Notes: generated by a model not told the origin, from the letters alone. A DNA stretch of 64,000 bases from Streptomyces cinnamoneus (GCF_002939475.1 NZ_PKFQ01000001.1:4151001-4215000); one strand, 5' to 3'. Shown: positions 34,311-43,358, numbered from the stretch's first letter. Numbers and translations are program-made.

Positions 34311-35887
34311 CCGCCGAAGGTACGACGACCACCGAGGACACCCAGCGGCCCATCCGCCGCGCGCTGGTCAGCGTCTACGACAAGACGGGCCTGGAAGAGC
34401 TGGCCCACGGGCTGCACGCGGCCGGCGTCGAGCTCGTCTCGACCGGCTCGACGGCCGGCCGGATCGCGGCTGCGGGCGTCCCCGTCACCAAGGTCGAGGA
34501 ACTGACCGGTTTCCCCGAGTGCCTGGACGGCCGGGTCAAGACGCTGCACCCGCGCGTCCACGCCGGCATCCTCGCCGACCAGCGCCTTGAGGCGCACCGC
34601 GCCCAGCTGGACGAGCTGGGGGTGCGGCCCTTCGAGCTGGTGGTCGTGAACCTCTACCCGTTCCGCGAGACGGTCGCCTCCGGCGCCTCGCCCGACGAGT
34701 GCGTCGAGCAGATCGACATCGGCGGCCCCTCGATGGTCCGCGCCGCCGCCAAGAACCACCCCTCGGTCGCGGTGGTCGTCAACCCCGGCCGTTACGACGA
34801 CGTCCTCAAGGCCGTCACCGACGGCGGCTTCGACCTCGCCGCCCGCAAGCGCCTGGCCGCCGAGGCGTTCCAGCACACGGCCGCCTACGACGCGGCCGTG
34901 GCCAACTGGTTCGCGGAGGGTTACGGCGCGGACGAGGGCCCGTGGCCCGACTTCATCGGGGCCTCCTACACCCGCAAGCAGGTTCTGCGCTACGGCGAGA
35001 ACCCGCACCAGTCCGCCGCGCTCTACCTCGACTCCACCGGCACGGGGCTCGCGAACGCCGAGCAGCTGCACGGCAAGGAGATGTCCTACAACAACTACGT
35101 GGACACCGACGCGGCCCGCCGCGCCGCCTACGACCACGCCGACCCCTGTGTCGCGATCATCAAGCACGCCAACCCCTGTGGCATCGCGACCGGCGCGGAC
35201 GTCGCCGAGGCGCACCGCAAGGCGCACGCCTGCGACCCGCTGTCCGCGTTCGGCGGTGTGATCGCCGTGAACCGCCCGGTGTCGGTGGCGATGGCCGAGC
35301 AGGTCGCCGAGATCTTCACCGAGGTCGTCGTCGCGCCGGACTACGAGGCCGGCGCCGTCGAGGTACTGGCCCGGAAGAAGAACATCCGGGTGCTGCGCTG
35401 CGCCGACGCGCCCGCGGCGCACGGCGAGTCCCGGCCCGTCGAGGGCGGTCTGCTGGTCCAGGCCAAGGACCGCCTCCAGGCCGAGGGCGACGACCCGGCC
35501 AACTGGACGCTCGCCTCGGGTGAGCCCCTGCCCGCGGCGGAGCTGGCCGAGCTGGCCTTCGCGTGGCGGGCGTGCCGCGCCGTGAAGTCCAACGCCATCC
35601 TGCTGGCCAAGGACGGCGCGACCGTCGGCGTCGGCATGGGCCAGGTCAACCGCGTGGACTCCGCCAAGCTGGCCGTCCAGCGCGCCGGCGAGGAGCGCGC
35701 CCGCGGCTCGTACGCGGCCTCCGACGCGTTCTTCCCCTTCCCCGACGGCCTGGAGGTGCTGCTGGCCGCGGGCGTCAAGGCGGTGGCCCAGCCCGGCGGT
35801 TCCGTCCGCGACGAGCAGGTGGTGGAGGCCGCGAAGGCAGCGGGCGTGACCATGTACTTCACGGGCACGCGCCACTTCTTCCACTGA
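34307..35887 (+). CDS. purH: Bifunctional AICAR transformylase / IMP cyclohydrolase
   Basis: A 526-residue enzyme for the last two steps to IMP. The N-terminal cyclohydrolase domain has RALVSVYDKTGLEELA and GRVKTLHPRVHAGIL; the transformylase domain has YGENPHQSAALY, KHANPCGIATG and the C-terminal MYFTGTRHFFH. GTG 34307 overlaps the purN stop. Length is normal. An 11-bp-stem hairpin follows. Confidence 0.98.
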   Translation: MTAEGTTTTEDTQRPIRRALVSVYDKTGLEELAHGLHAAGVELVSTGSTAGRIAAAGVPVTKVEELTGFPECLDGRVKTLHPRVHAGILADQRLEAHRAQLDELGVRPFELVVVNLYPFRETVASGASPDECVEQIDIGGPSMVRAAAKNHPSVAVVVNPGRYDDVLKAVTDGGFDLAARKRLAAEAFQHTAAYDAAVANWFAEGYGADEGPWPDFIGASYTRKQVLRYGENPHQSAALYLDSTGTGLANAEQLHGKEMSYNNYVDTDAARRAAYDHADPCVAIIKHANPCGIATGADVAEAHRKAHACDPLSAFGGVIAVNRPVSVAMAEQVAEIFTEVVVAPDYEAGAVEVLARKKNIRVLRCADAPAAHGESRPVEGGLLVQAKDRLQAEGDDPANWTLASGEPLPAAELAELAFAWRACRAVKSNAILLAKDGATVGVGMGQVNRVDSAKLAVQRAGEERARGSYAASDAFFPFPDGLEVLLAAGVKAVAQPGGSVRDEQVVEAAKAAGVTMYFTGTRHFFH

Positions 35888-35893
35888 CCGGTC

Positions 35894-35934
35894 CGGCCGT
35901 ACGGGTACGCGCGCGTGCCGCGTCCGTACGGCCG
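35894..35934 (+). terminator. Hairpin after purH
   Basis: CGGCCGTACGG (35894-35904) and CCGTACGGCCG (35924-35934) are exact complements around a 19-nt loop, 7 bp after the purH stop. Confidence 0.65.
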
Positions 35935-36052
35935 TACGCCCACGTGTCCGGCGATCTGGCCGGACCGTGGGCGGTTCGCACCCCACGCAAAGGCACACCG
36001 CGGACCCGACCTGAGTGGAAGGCGGGCCGCACGATCCGGGAGGATGGCCCCC

Positions 36053-36922
36053 ATGACCGCCAAGATTCTCGATGGCAAGGCCACCGCGGCCGCGATCAAG
36101 TCCGAACTGACCGTCCGTGTGGAGGCCCTGAAGGCCAAGGGCGTCACGCCCGGCCTGGGCACGCTCCTGGTGGGCGACGACCCCGGTAGCAAGTGGTACG
36201 TCGCCGGCAAGCACCGCGACTGCGCCGAGGTCGGCATCGGCTCGATCCAGCGCGAGCTGCCCGCCACCGCCACCCAGGAGGAGATCGAGGCGGTCGTCCG
36301 CGAGCTCAACGAGAACCCCGACTGCACGGGCTACATCGTCCAGCTCCCGCTTCCCAAGGGCATCGACACCAACCGCGTCCTGGAGCTGATGGACCCGGCC
36401 AAGGACGCCGACGGCCTGCACCCGATGAGCCTGGGCCGCCTGGTGCTCAACGAGACCGGCCCACTGCCCTGCACCCCCAACGGGATCATCGAGCTGCTGC
36501 GCCGCCACGACGTGGAGCTCAACGGCGCGCACGTCGTCGTCGTGGGCCGCGGCATCACCGTGGGCCGCTCGATCGGCCTGCTGCTGACCCGCAGGACCGA
36601 GAACGCCACGGTCACCCTCTGCCACACCGGCACCCGTGACCTGTCCGAGCAGCTGCGCCGTGCGGACATCATCGTCGCGGCGGCGGGCGTCGGCCACCTG
36701 ATCAAGCCCGAGGACGTCAAGCCGGGCGCGGCGGTCCTCGACGTGGGCGTCAGCCGGGACGGCGAAGGCAAGATCATGGGCGACGTGGACCCCGCGGTGG
36801 CAGGCGTCGCCGGCTGGGTCTCGCCCAACCCGGGCGGTGTCGGCCCGATGACCAGGGCGCTGCTCCTGGTCAACGTGGTGGAGGCCGCGGAGCGCGCAGC
36901 CGGCGGTGGCGATGCGGGCTGA
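36053..36922 (+). CDS. folD: Methylenetetrahydrofolate dehydrogenase / cyclohydrolase
   Basis: A 289-residue bifunctional enzyme that makes 10-formyl-THF, the cofactor used by PurN and PurH upstream. Seen are LVGDDPGSKWYVAGKHRDC with the catalytic Lys region, VQLPLPKGID, CTPNGIIELLRRH, the NADP loop VVGRGITVGRS and PGGVGPMTRALL. ATG 36053 has GGGAGG at 9 nt; ATG 36044 is in frame but overlaps that site. The 3' end overlaps the next gene. Confidence 0.97.
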   Translation: MTAKILDGKATAAAIKSELTVRVEALKAKGVTPGLGTLLVGDDPGSKWYVAGKHRDCAEVGIGSIQRELPATATQEEIEAVVRELNENPDCTGYIVQLPLPKGIDTNRVLELMDPAKDADGLHPMSLGRLVLNETGPLPCTPNGIIELLRRHDVELNGAHVVVVGRGITVGRSIGLLLTRRTENATVTLCHTGTRDLSEQLRRADIIVAAAGVGHLIKPEDVKPGAAVLDVGVSRDGEGKIMGDVDPAVAGVAGWVSPNPGGVGPMTRALLLVNVVEAAERAAGGGDAG

Positions 36923-37709
36923 GCCGGGCGCGCCGCGGCCCGGGAACGGGGCCGGAGCGAAGCGCGGGCAGGACGCCGGGCCGGCCGGCCCGGACGCCGA
37001 GAACGGCGCAAGCGCTGAGCAGGGCGCAAGCGCCGAGAAGGGCGCAGGAACCCCCGGCGGCGCCAGCGGGCCGGCCGGCAAGAACGGCGTGAGCGGCGAG
37101 AACGGCGCGGGCGCGACGGAGGGCACCGGGAAGGCGGCCGGCGAGAACGGCGCGGCAGTCACCGGCGAGACGGCCGAAGGTGCGGCCGGCGCGAACGGCG
37201 TCAGCGCCAAGAACGGCGTCAGCGCCAAGAGCAGCGCTGGTGCCAAGAACGGCGTCGGCGCCGAGGCCGGAGCGGGCGTGACGGAGGGCACCGGCGACGC
37301 AGCCGACGCCCCCGCCGTCGGCAAGTCCTCCCGGAGGCCTCCCCGGGTCACCCGGGACACGGCCCGCCCCGAGGGCGGCGGGCGCGCCGCGCCCGGTGGC
37401 GCGCCGGCGCCCGCGCGCCAGTGGCCGCTGCTGGCGGTCTTCGGCGCCACGGGCCTCGGCCTGCTGATCGTCGCGTTCGACGCCTTCCGGGTGGGCACGC
37501 TCCTGATCGGGCTGGCCATGCTCGGGGGCGCGGCGCTGCGCTGGGCCCTGCCGTCCGTGGGCATGCTCGCCGTGCGCTCGCGCTTCACGGACATCGCCAC
37601 GTACGGCGGTCTGGGAGTGGCGATCGTCCTGCTGGCCCTGATGGCTCAGCCGCACGCGTGGCTGAAGCTGCCGTTCCTGGAGGACGTGCTGCACTTCACC
37701 GTCCGGTAG
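36912..37709 (+). CDS. DUF3017 membrane protein with Asn-Gly repeat tract
   Basis: A 265-residue protein overlapping folD by 11 bp. Residues about 10-130 are a repetitive Gly/Ala/Asn/Glu tract with units like GENGA, KNGVS and AEKGA; the repeat is mirrored in the DNA (AAGAACGGCGTCAGCGCC recurs). The conserved DUF3017 part (about 165-265) has three helices: WPLLAVFGATGLGLLIVAF, TLLIGLAMLGGAALRWAL and YGGLGVAIVLLALMA. GTG 36906 is another possible start. Function unknown; the gene regularly follows folD in Streptomyces. Confidence 0.85.
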   Translation: MRAEPGAPRPGNGAGAKRGQDAGPAGPDAENGASAEQGASAEKGAGTPGGASGPAGKNGVSGENGAGATEGTGKAAGENGAAVTGETAEGAAGANGVSAKNGVSAKSSAGAKNGVGAEAGAGVTEGTGDAADAPAVGKSSRRPPRVTRDTARPEGGGRAAPGGAPAPARQWPLLAVFGATGLGLLIVAFDAFRVGTLLIGLAMLGGAALRWALPSVGMLAVRSRFTDIATYGGLGVAIVLLALMAQPHAWLKLPFLEDVLHFTVR

Positions 37710-37755
37710 GGCAAGGTGCGTTCCGTGGGGTCGTCCGCGGGGCCGGCCCCAGAAA

Positions 37756-37800
37756 TATCTTGATGTCGAGACACTTCCTCAGTATCTTGACGTCAAGATA
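37756..37800. promoter_or_regulatory. Two palindromic operators upstream of icd
   Basis: TATCTTGATGTCGAGACA (37756-37773) is followed 27 bp on, centre to centre, by TATCTTGACGTCAAGATA (37783-37800), a perfect 18-bp palindrome. A third related site, TCTTGACACCGAGA, precedes mdh. The regulator is not identified; the shape suits a dimeric winged-helix repressor. Confidence 0.7.
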
Positions 37801-37904
37801 TTCCTTTCCCCGTGCCTTCGGGCGCCTTGGCGTGCCCGGGGTGCGGGGGAGGGGGCCCGTCTCCCGACGGGGGACCACGCTGCGCGAGAGGGACGTACCG
37901 GCTC

Positions 37905-39122
37905 ATGACCAAGATCAAGGTTGCCCATCCCGTCGTCGAGCTCGACGGCGACGAGATGACCCGCATCATCTGGCAGTTCATCAAGGACCGGCTGATCCTG
38001 CCGTACCTCGACGTCGAGCTGAAGTACTTCGACCTGGGCATCGAGCACCGCGACGCCACCAACGACCAGGTGACGGTCGACGCCGCCAACGCCATCAAGC
38101 AGTACGGCGTCGGGGTGAAGTGCGCGACGATCACGCCCGACGAGGCGCGGGTCGAGGAGTTCGGCCTCAAGGCGATGTACCGCTCGCCCAACGGCACCAT
38201 CCGCAACATCCTCGGCGGTGTGATCTTCCGCGAGCCGATCATCATGGGCAACGTGCCGCGCCTGGTGCCGGGCTGGACGAAGCCGATCGTCGTCGGCCGT
38301 CACGCCTTCGGCGACCAGTACCGCGCGACCGACCTGAAGGTCCCCGGTGAGGGCACGCTCACCATGACGTTCACCCCGAAGGACGGTTCCGAACCGATCG
38401 AGCTCGAGGTCTACGAGTTCCCGGGCGCCGGCGTCGCGCTGTCGATGTACAACCTGGACGAGTCCATCCGCGACTTCGCGCGCGCCTCGTTCCGCTACGG
38501 CCTGGACCGCGGCTTCCCGGTCTACATGTCCACCAAGAACACGATCCTCAAGAAGTACGACGGCCGGTTCAAGGACGTCTTCCAGGAGGTCTTCGACGCC
38601 GAGTTCCGCACGGAGTTCGAGGCCGCGGGGCTGACCTACGAGCACCGCCTGATCGACGACATGGTCGCCTCGGCGCTGAAGTGGGAGGGCGGGTACGTCT
38701 GGGCCTGCAAGAACTACGACGGCGACGTCCAGTCCGACATCGTCGCGCAGGGCTTCGGCTCGCTGGGCCTGATGACGTCGGTCCTGATGTCGCCCGACGG
38801 TCGCACGATCGAGGCCGAGGCGGCGCACGGCACGGTCACCCGCCACTACCGCCAGCACCAGCTGGGCAAGCCGACCTCCACCAACCCGATCGCCTCGATC
38901 TTCGCCTGGACCCGCGGCCTGGCCCACCGCGGCAAGCTGGACGGCACCCCCGAGGTCACCCGGTTCGCGGAGACCCTGGAGCGGGTCTGCGTCGAGACCG
39001 TCGAAGGCGGCCAGATGACCAAGGACCTGGCCGTTCTGATCTCCCCCGAGCAGCCGTGGCTCACGACCGAGCAGTTCCTGGCGGCCCTTGATCAGAACCT
39101 CCGGACGAAGCTGGCGGTGTGA
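37905..39122 (+). CDS. icd: NADP-dependent isocitrate dehydrogenase (dimeric, eukaryote-like type)
   Basis: A 405-residue TCA-cycle enzyme turning isocitrate to 2-oxoglutarate. It begins TKIKVAHPVVELDGDEMTR, with the substrate loop SPNGTIRNILGGVIFREPI, VGRHAFGDQYRATD, ENADGD-equivalent CKNYDGDVQSDIVAQGFGS and AHGTVTRHYRQHQLGK. This is the roughly 400-residue class shared with eukaryotes, not the 740-residue monomeric form. ATG 37905 gives the usual N-terminus. Two palindromic operators lie 105-150 bp upstream. Confidence 0.96.
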   Translation: MTKIKVAHPVVELDGDEMTRIIWQFIKDRLILPYLDVELKYFDLGIEHRDATNDQVTVDAANAIKQYGVGVKCATITPDEARVEEFGLKAMYRSPNGTIRNILGGVIFREPIIMGNVPRLVPGWTKPIVVGRHAFGDQYRATDLKVPGEGTLTMTFTPKDGSEPIELEVYEFPGAGVALSMYNLDESIRDFARASFRYGLDRGFPVYMSTKNTILKKYDGRFKDVFQEVFDAEFRTEFEAAGLTYEHRLIDDMVASALKWEGGYVWACKNYDGDVQSDIVAQGFGSLGLMTSVLMSPDGRTIEAEAAHGTVTRHYRQHQLGKPTSTNPIASIFAWTRGLAHRGKLDGTPEVTRFAETLERVCVETVEGGQMTKDLAVLISPEQPWLTTEQFLAALDQNLRTKLAV

Positions 39123-39196
39123 GCCGTCGTTTCGCGCGTTACGAGCCCTTTGCGCCTCTCTCGGCGTATCCCCGCGCGGGACCGGGTAGGAAGGCG

Positions 39197-39236
39197 GGTG
39201 GAGGAGAGCCGGTGGCCGGTCCTCCACCCCCGTGGG
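39197..39236 (+). terminator. Alternative hairpins after icd
   Basis: GGTGGAGGA (39197-39205) pairs perfectly with TCCTCCACC (39220-39228). The second arm can instead pair with the downstream GGGAGGACC (GGTCCTCC / GGAGGACC), so the two structures are mutually exclusive. Confidence 0.6.
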
Positions 39237-39362
39237 AGGACCGGCCGCCGCTCACCCCTTGAGGATCATGATCGCGTCAGACCGGATCAAGGTCCGCCGT
39301 TCCCTTGTGGCGCGGAAGTGACCGTTTCGGCACCAGGTCCCCGTTCCGCATCAAATGGCCCG

Positions 39363-39388
39363 GGCGTGTCACCGTACGGTGACACGCC
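39363..39388. promoter_or_regulatory. Perfect 26-bp palindrome
   Basis: The half-site GGCGTGTCACCGT is followed immediately by its exact complement, with no spacer. It lies 243 bp before the DUF2690 regulator gene. A loopless symmetric palindrome fits a dimeric repressor operator better than a terminator. Confidence 0.65.
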
Positions 39389-39630
39389 GGCCTCGGGCGG
39401 GTGGCCCCGGCGTGCCCCAGGGGCGTGCGCCCTGTCGGCCTGATCAACCCCAAGTGCCACCGTGCGCCGCCCCGTTGGGAACTGACATGCTGGTTTCGGG
39501 CATCCCCGTGGGTGGCCGGGAGCAAAGTTATGGGGAGCGGGTGCCGGGACGGGCGGCGGGGAGCGAGGCCACGGGGCCGCCCAGTGACACGGGGAAGACG
39601 ACCGTACGGACCGGGGGACAGGGGAGGGCA

Positions 39631-40737
39631 ATGCCTCGCTGGAGGGCGCTACCAGAAGAACTCGACCCGCAGGTACGCGAGTTCGCCGAACAGTTGCGCA
39701 GACTCGTCGAGCGCAGCGGGCTCAGCATCGCCGCCGTCGCGGACCGCACCGGCTACAGCAAGACCTCGTGGGAGCGGTATCTGAACGGTCGTCTGCTGCC
39801 GCCTCGGGGGGCCGCTGAGGCCCTCGCCGAGGTGACCGGCACGGACGTCGGCCACCTGGGCACGCTGTGGGAGCTGGCCGAGCGGTCCTGGAGCCGCTCG
39901 GAGCTGCGGCACGACGTGACGATGGAGGCCATCCGCGTCGCCGAGGCCCGGGCGGCGCTGGGCGAGTTCGGCCCGTCGCGGGAGGAGGGCGACGGCGCCG
40001 GCGCCGCCGAGGGCAAGGCCAAGGCGAAGGTGAAGGTCAAGGTCCGCCCGGCGCCGCGCCCCGAGAATCGCCCGCCGCAGGAGGACCCGCTCGCGGGGCT
40101 GCCCGGTCCGGGGGAGTCGCCCGACGTCAGGGCGCAGGCCGTGCCCGTGAAGGCCCGGCGGGCACCGCTCCGGCCCCGGCGCCACGCGGTGCTCTTCACG
40201 GTGGGGGCCGTGGGCGCCCTCTTCGTGGTCGCCGCCGCCGTGCTGCTGCTCGGCGCCGAGGACGGCCCCAAGGCAGCGACCGGCACGGTGGCCACGCCCA
40301 GCGTGAGCAGTGCCCCCGGGATGCCCGCCGGGGTGAAGTGCACGGGCGGCGACTGCACGGGCCAGGACCCCGAGACGATGGGCTGCGGCGGCAAGCACGC
40401 GACGACGGCCGGCTCGGCCACGGTCGGCACGTCCTATCTGGAGGTGCGCTACAGCAGGGTCTGCGGCGCCGCCTGGGCCCGCATCACCCAGGCCGTGCCC
40501 GGGGACACCCTGCGCATAAGCGACACGGGTGGGCAGGCCCGCACGGAGAGCGGCAAGGTCGACCGGGGCGCCGACGCGCACACCCGCATGATCGCCGTCA
40601 CGGACTCCGGGCAGGCCTCCGCGTGCGCGTCCCTGATGTCCGGCCGCAAGGGGTGCACGGTGCCGCGCGCGGCGTCCGAACAGCCGTCGGAGTCGGCGGG
40701 GGCGGCCGGGGCGGCGGAGCCGGGGCCGACGGGTTGA
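39631..40737 (+). CDS. XRE-family regulator with membrane helix and DUF2690 domain
   Basis: A 368-residue protein. The N-terminal helix-turn-helix (about 12-75) reads FAEQLRRLVERSGLSIAAVADRTGYSKTSWERYLNG. A charged Lys/Pro linker (KAKAKVKVKVRPAPRPENRP) leads to one membrane helix (about 192-212, VLFTVGAVGALFVVAAAVLLL). The outside DUF2690 domain (about 235-345) has several Cys (CTGGDCTGQDPETMGCGG) and RYSRVCGAAWARI. This layout suggests a membrane-tethered DNA-binding protein that senses an outside signal. ATG 39631 follows GGGGAGGG. Targets are unknown; the nearby palindrome could be one. Confidence 0.88.
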   Translation: MPRWRALPEELDPQVREFAEQLRRLVERSGLSIAAVADRTGYSKTSWERYLNGRLLPPRGAAEALAEVTGTDVGHLGTLWELAERSWSRSELRHDVTMEAIRVAEARAALGEFGPSREEGDGAGAAEGKAKAKVKVKVRPAPRPENRPPQEDPLAGLPGPGESPDVRAQAVPVKARRAPLRPRRHAVLFTVGAVGALFVVAAAVLLLGAEDGPKAATGTVATPSVSSAPGMPAGVKCTGGDCTGQDPETMGCGGKHATTAGSATVGTSYLEVRYSRVCGAAWARITQAVPGDTLRISDTGGQARTESGKVDRGADAHTRMIAVTDSGQASACASLMSGRKGCTVPRAASEQPSESAGAAGAAEPGPTG

Positions 40738-40945
40738 GCCGGGCGGAGGGGGCAGGGGGCTGACCCGGGCGGAAGCGCAGGAGGTTGACCCGGACGGAGG
40801 GGCCGGCGGACGGCGAGGAGACGGGCGGTAAGACCGTGGGAAGCCCCGCGGGACGGCCGCGGGCGGGCGGCGAAGGGGCGGACGGTGAGCCGTCCCACAC
40901 CGGGTCGGACGTACAGCGGGGGCGCGGTCGGATAGCCTGACGCCG

Positions 40946-40967
40946 GATCTCTTGACACCGAGAGATC
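40946..40967. promoter_or_regulatory. Operator-like dyad upstream of mdh
   Basis: GATCTCT (40946-40952) and AGAGATC (40961-40967) are inverted copies enclosing TCTTGACACCGAGA (40950-40963), which matches the icd operators at the outer six and four bases. Confidence 0.55.
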
Positions 40968-41016
40968 AGCACCTTGGGCAGGGACACCCACCGCCAGTTC
41001 GCAGCAGGAGACCGCC

Positions 41017-42006
41017 ATGACCCGCACTCCCGTCAATGTCACCGTCACCGGCGCGGCCGGCCAGATCGGCTACGCGCTGCTCTTCCGCATCGCCTCCGGT
41101 CACCTCCTCGGCGCGGACGTGCCGGTCAAGCTGCGTCTGCTGGAGATCCCCCAGGGCCTGAAGGCCGCCGAGGGCACCGCGATGGAGCTGGACGACTGCG
41201 CGTTCCCGCTGCTGCGCGGCATCGAGATCACCGACGACCCGAACGTGGCCTTCGACGGCGCGAACGTCGGCCTCCTCGTCGGCGCCCGCCCCCGCACCAA
41301 GGGCATGGAGCGCGGCGACCTGCTGGAGGCCAACGGCGGCATCTTCAAGCCGCAGGGCAAGGCCATCAACGACCACGCCGCGGACGACGTCAAGATCCTC
41401 GTCGTCGGCAACCCGGCCAACACCAACGCCCTCATCGCCCAGGCCGCGGCGCCGGACGTGCCGGCCGAGCGCTTCACCGCGATGACCCGCCTGGACCACA
41501 ACCGCGCCATCTCGCAGCTGGCGAAGAAGACCGGCGTCGCCGTCTCCGAGATCAAGAAGCTGACGATCTGGGGCAACCACTCGGCCACCCAGTACCCGGA
41601 CATCTTCCACGCCGAGGTCGCCGGCAAGAACGCCGCCGAGGTCGTGAACGACGAGCAGTGGCTCGCGGACACCTTCATCCCGACCGTCGCCAAGCGCGGC
41701 GCCGCCATCATCGAGGCCCGTGGCGCCTCCTCGGCCGCCTCCGCCGCGAACGCCGCCATCGACCACGTCCACACCTGGGTCAACGGCACCGCCGAGGGCG
41801 ACTGGACCTCCATGGGCATCCCGTCGGACGGCTCCTACGGCGTCCCGGAGGGCCTCATCTCCTCCTTCCCGGTCACCGTCAAGGACGGCAAGTACGAGAT
41901 CGTCCAGGGCCTGGAGATCAACGACTTCTCGCGCGCCCGCATCGACGCTTCCGTCAAGGAGCTCGAGGAGGAGCGCGAGGCGGTCCGCGGTCTGGGCCTC
42001 ATCTGA
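41017..42006 (+). CDS. mdh: Malate dehydrogenase (NAD-dependent)
   Basis: A 329-residue TCA-cycle enzyme. The dinucleotide loop is VTGAAGQIGYALLFRIASG; catalytic residues are in RLDHNRAISQLA and WGNHSATQYPD, and VVGNPANTN is typical. The length and the IASGHLLG segment mark the roughly 330-residue cytosolic-type group. GCAGGAG lies before ATG 41017. A very strong hairpin follows and an icd-like operator precedes. Confidence 0.97.
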   Translation: MTRTPVNVTVTGAAGQIGYALLFRIASGHLLGADVPVKLRLLEIPQGLKAAEGTAMELDDCAFPLLRGIEITDDPNVAFDGANVGLLVGARPRTKGMERGDLLEANGGIFKPQGKAINDHAADDVKILVVGNPANTNALIAQAAAPDVPAERFTAMTRLDHNRAISQLAKKTGVAVSEIKKLTIWGNHSATQYPDIFHAEVAGKNAAEVVNDEQWLADTFIPTVAKRGAAIIEARGASSAASAANAAIDHVHTWVNGTAEGDWTSMGIPSDGSYGVPEGLISSFPVTVKDGKYEIVQGLEINDFSRARIDASVKELEEEREAVRGLGLI

Positions 42007-42037
42007 TCCGGCCCCCCGGCCGGGTCGACTGACCCCG

Positions 42038-42087
42038 CACGCGAAAGGCCCCCGGCAGCCGTCTGGCTGCCGGGGGCCTTTCGCGTG
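42038..42087. terminator. Strong bidirectional terminator (mdh / MFS)
   Basis: Arms at 42038-42060 and 42065-42087 form a perfect 23-bp stem with loop GTCT, in the 94-bp gap between convergent genes. CCTTTCGCG on the right arm gives a T run for mdh. Confidence 0.9.
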
Positions 42088-42100
42088 GGGTCAGGGCGCC

Positions 42101-43342
42101 TCAGCTCAGGACGAGGGTGGCCGCCAGGGCCGGGCCGAGGGCGCCGCCGAGCTGGTAGCAGAGGACGAAGAGGCCGATCGCCGTGGGGCTCTGGCCGGCT
42201 GGCGCGGCCTTGGCCACGCGGACGGACAGGACCGCGTTGCCGCTGGTGGAGACGAAGACGGCGACGGTGGCGGCCAGCAGGAGCAGCGGGGCCCGGTCGG
42301 CGAGGGCCGCGGTGAGCGGGGCGAGGGCGCCCAGCGCGGCCAGCAGGGCGAGGACCCTGCGGTGGCCCAGCCGGCCCGAGGCGGCGGCCAGCAGCCAGGA
42401 CAGGGCGGCGCCGGCGAGGAGGGCGAGGAGCTGGCCGGTCCCGACGGCGCCGGTGCTCCAGTCCGTACGGCGGGCGATCAGCCGGGGGAGGCTGAAGAGC
42501 AGGGCGAAGTACGACGTCGAGACGGTGCAGGCGAACAGCGCGGACGTGAGGAAGGTGCGCGAGCGCAGCAGGGCGGCCGGGACGAAGCCCTCGGGGCGGC
42601 GCCGCACGTGGACGGCCAGCAGGGCCGCGACGACGACGGCGGCGCCGGCGGCCGCGAGCGGGACGGTGGGCAGCAGGACCAGCGCCGAGACGAGGGCCAC
42701 CACGAGCGAGGCACCCCGGGGGTCGAACGCCGCGCCGGGGGCGGTGGAGGTGCCCTCGGCGCGCCGCCAGACGGCGGGCACCGCGAAGAGGGCCACCGCC
42801 GACAGGGCGAGGGCGAGCCGCCCGGAGACCGCCCCGGCGAGCAGCGAGCCGAGCAGGGGGCCGGACGCGCCGAGCATGCCGAAGCCGGCCGTGATGACGC
42901 CCATGCGGCGGGCCGACCCGGCGAGGTTCATCGCCACGGCCACCAGCCCGGCACCGCCGAGGGCCTGCCCGGCCCGTCCGACGAGCGCGAGCGGCAGCCA
43001 GGGCGCGAGCGTGACCAGCAGGGTGCCGGCCGCCACGAGCGCACTTCCCGTCAGGAGCACCGGCCGCGCCCCGCGTTGCCGCAGGAGCGCCGCGAACAGC
43101 GGGGTGCCGACGGTCATCGCCCAGGCGAAGCTCGTGACCAGCCAGGTGGCGGTGGTCTGCGCGACGCCCAGCGAGCGGGCGAGGTCGCCCATGATCAGCA
43201 CGGGTGCGTTGGCGCCCATGGCGATGGGCGCGGCGAGCACGGCCAGCCAGCCGACGGGGACCTGGCGCCGCGCCGCCGGCCCGGCGGGCGTGACCGGGGC
43301 GGCGGTGACGGAGGTGGTGGGCACGACGGAGGCCGTGGACAT
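42101..43342 (-). CDS. MFS transporter, DHA1-type drug/proton antiporter
   Basis: A 413-residue protein with about 12 hydrophobic helices. The motif-A loop after helix 2 reads FAALLRQRGARPVLLTG, and the helix 1-2 region has APIAMGANAPVLIMGDLARSLG. This resembles CmlR/AraJ-like exporters; the substrate is unknown. ATG 43342 is preferred over a TTG 21 bp upstream that overlaps the operator cluster. It is divergent from a MarR gene, the usual layout for a ligand-inducible exporter. Confidence 0.9.
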   Translation of the reverse strand: MSTASVVPTTSVTAAPVTPAGPAARRQVPVGWLAVLAAPIAMGANAPVLIMGDLARSLGVAQTTATWLVTSFAWAMTVGTPLFAALLRQRGARPVLLTGSALVAAGTLLVTLAPWLPLALVGRAGQALGGAGLVAVAMNLAGSARRMGVITAGFGMLGASGPLLGSLLAGAVSGRLALALSAVALFAVPAVWRRAEGTSTAPGAAFDPRGASLVVALVSALVLLPTVPLAAAGAAVVVAALLAVHVRRRPEGFVPAALLRSRTFLTSALFACTVSTSYFALLFSLPRLIARRTDWSTGAVGTGQLLALLAGAALSWLLAAASGRLGHRRVLALLAALGALAPLTAALADRAPLLLLAATVAVFVSTSGNAVLSVRVAKAAPAGQSPTAIGLFVLCYQLGGALGPALAATLVLS

Positions 43343-43358
43343 GCTGCGGTCACATCCA

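Larger units (their letters stand above)
39123..39630. other. 508-bp icd to DUF2690-regulator gap
   Basis: Besides the icd hairpins and the 26-bp palindrome listed separately, the gap holds CTTGAGGATC...GATCAAG around 39259-39295 as a loose dyad. Open frames cross the 3' half, but conserved protein begins only at 39631. The promoter of the regulator gene must lie here; no clear -10/-35 pair was chosen. Confidence 0.5.

Noticed and set aside
34274..37600. Minus-strand open frame of over 1,100 codons opposite purH and folD
   Set aside because: It is the mirror of conserved plus-strand genes, with repetitive Ala/Val/Arg composition and no domain.
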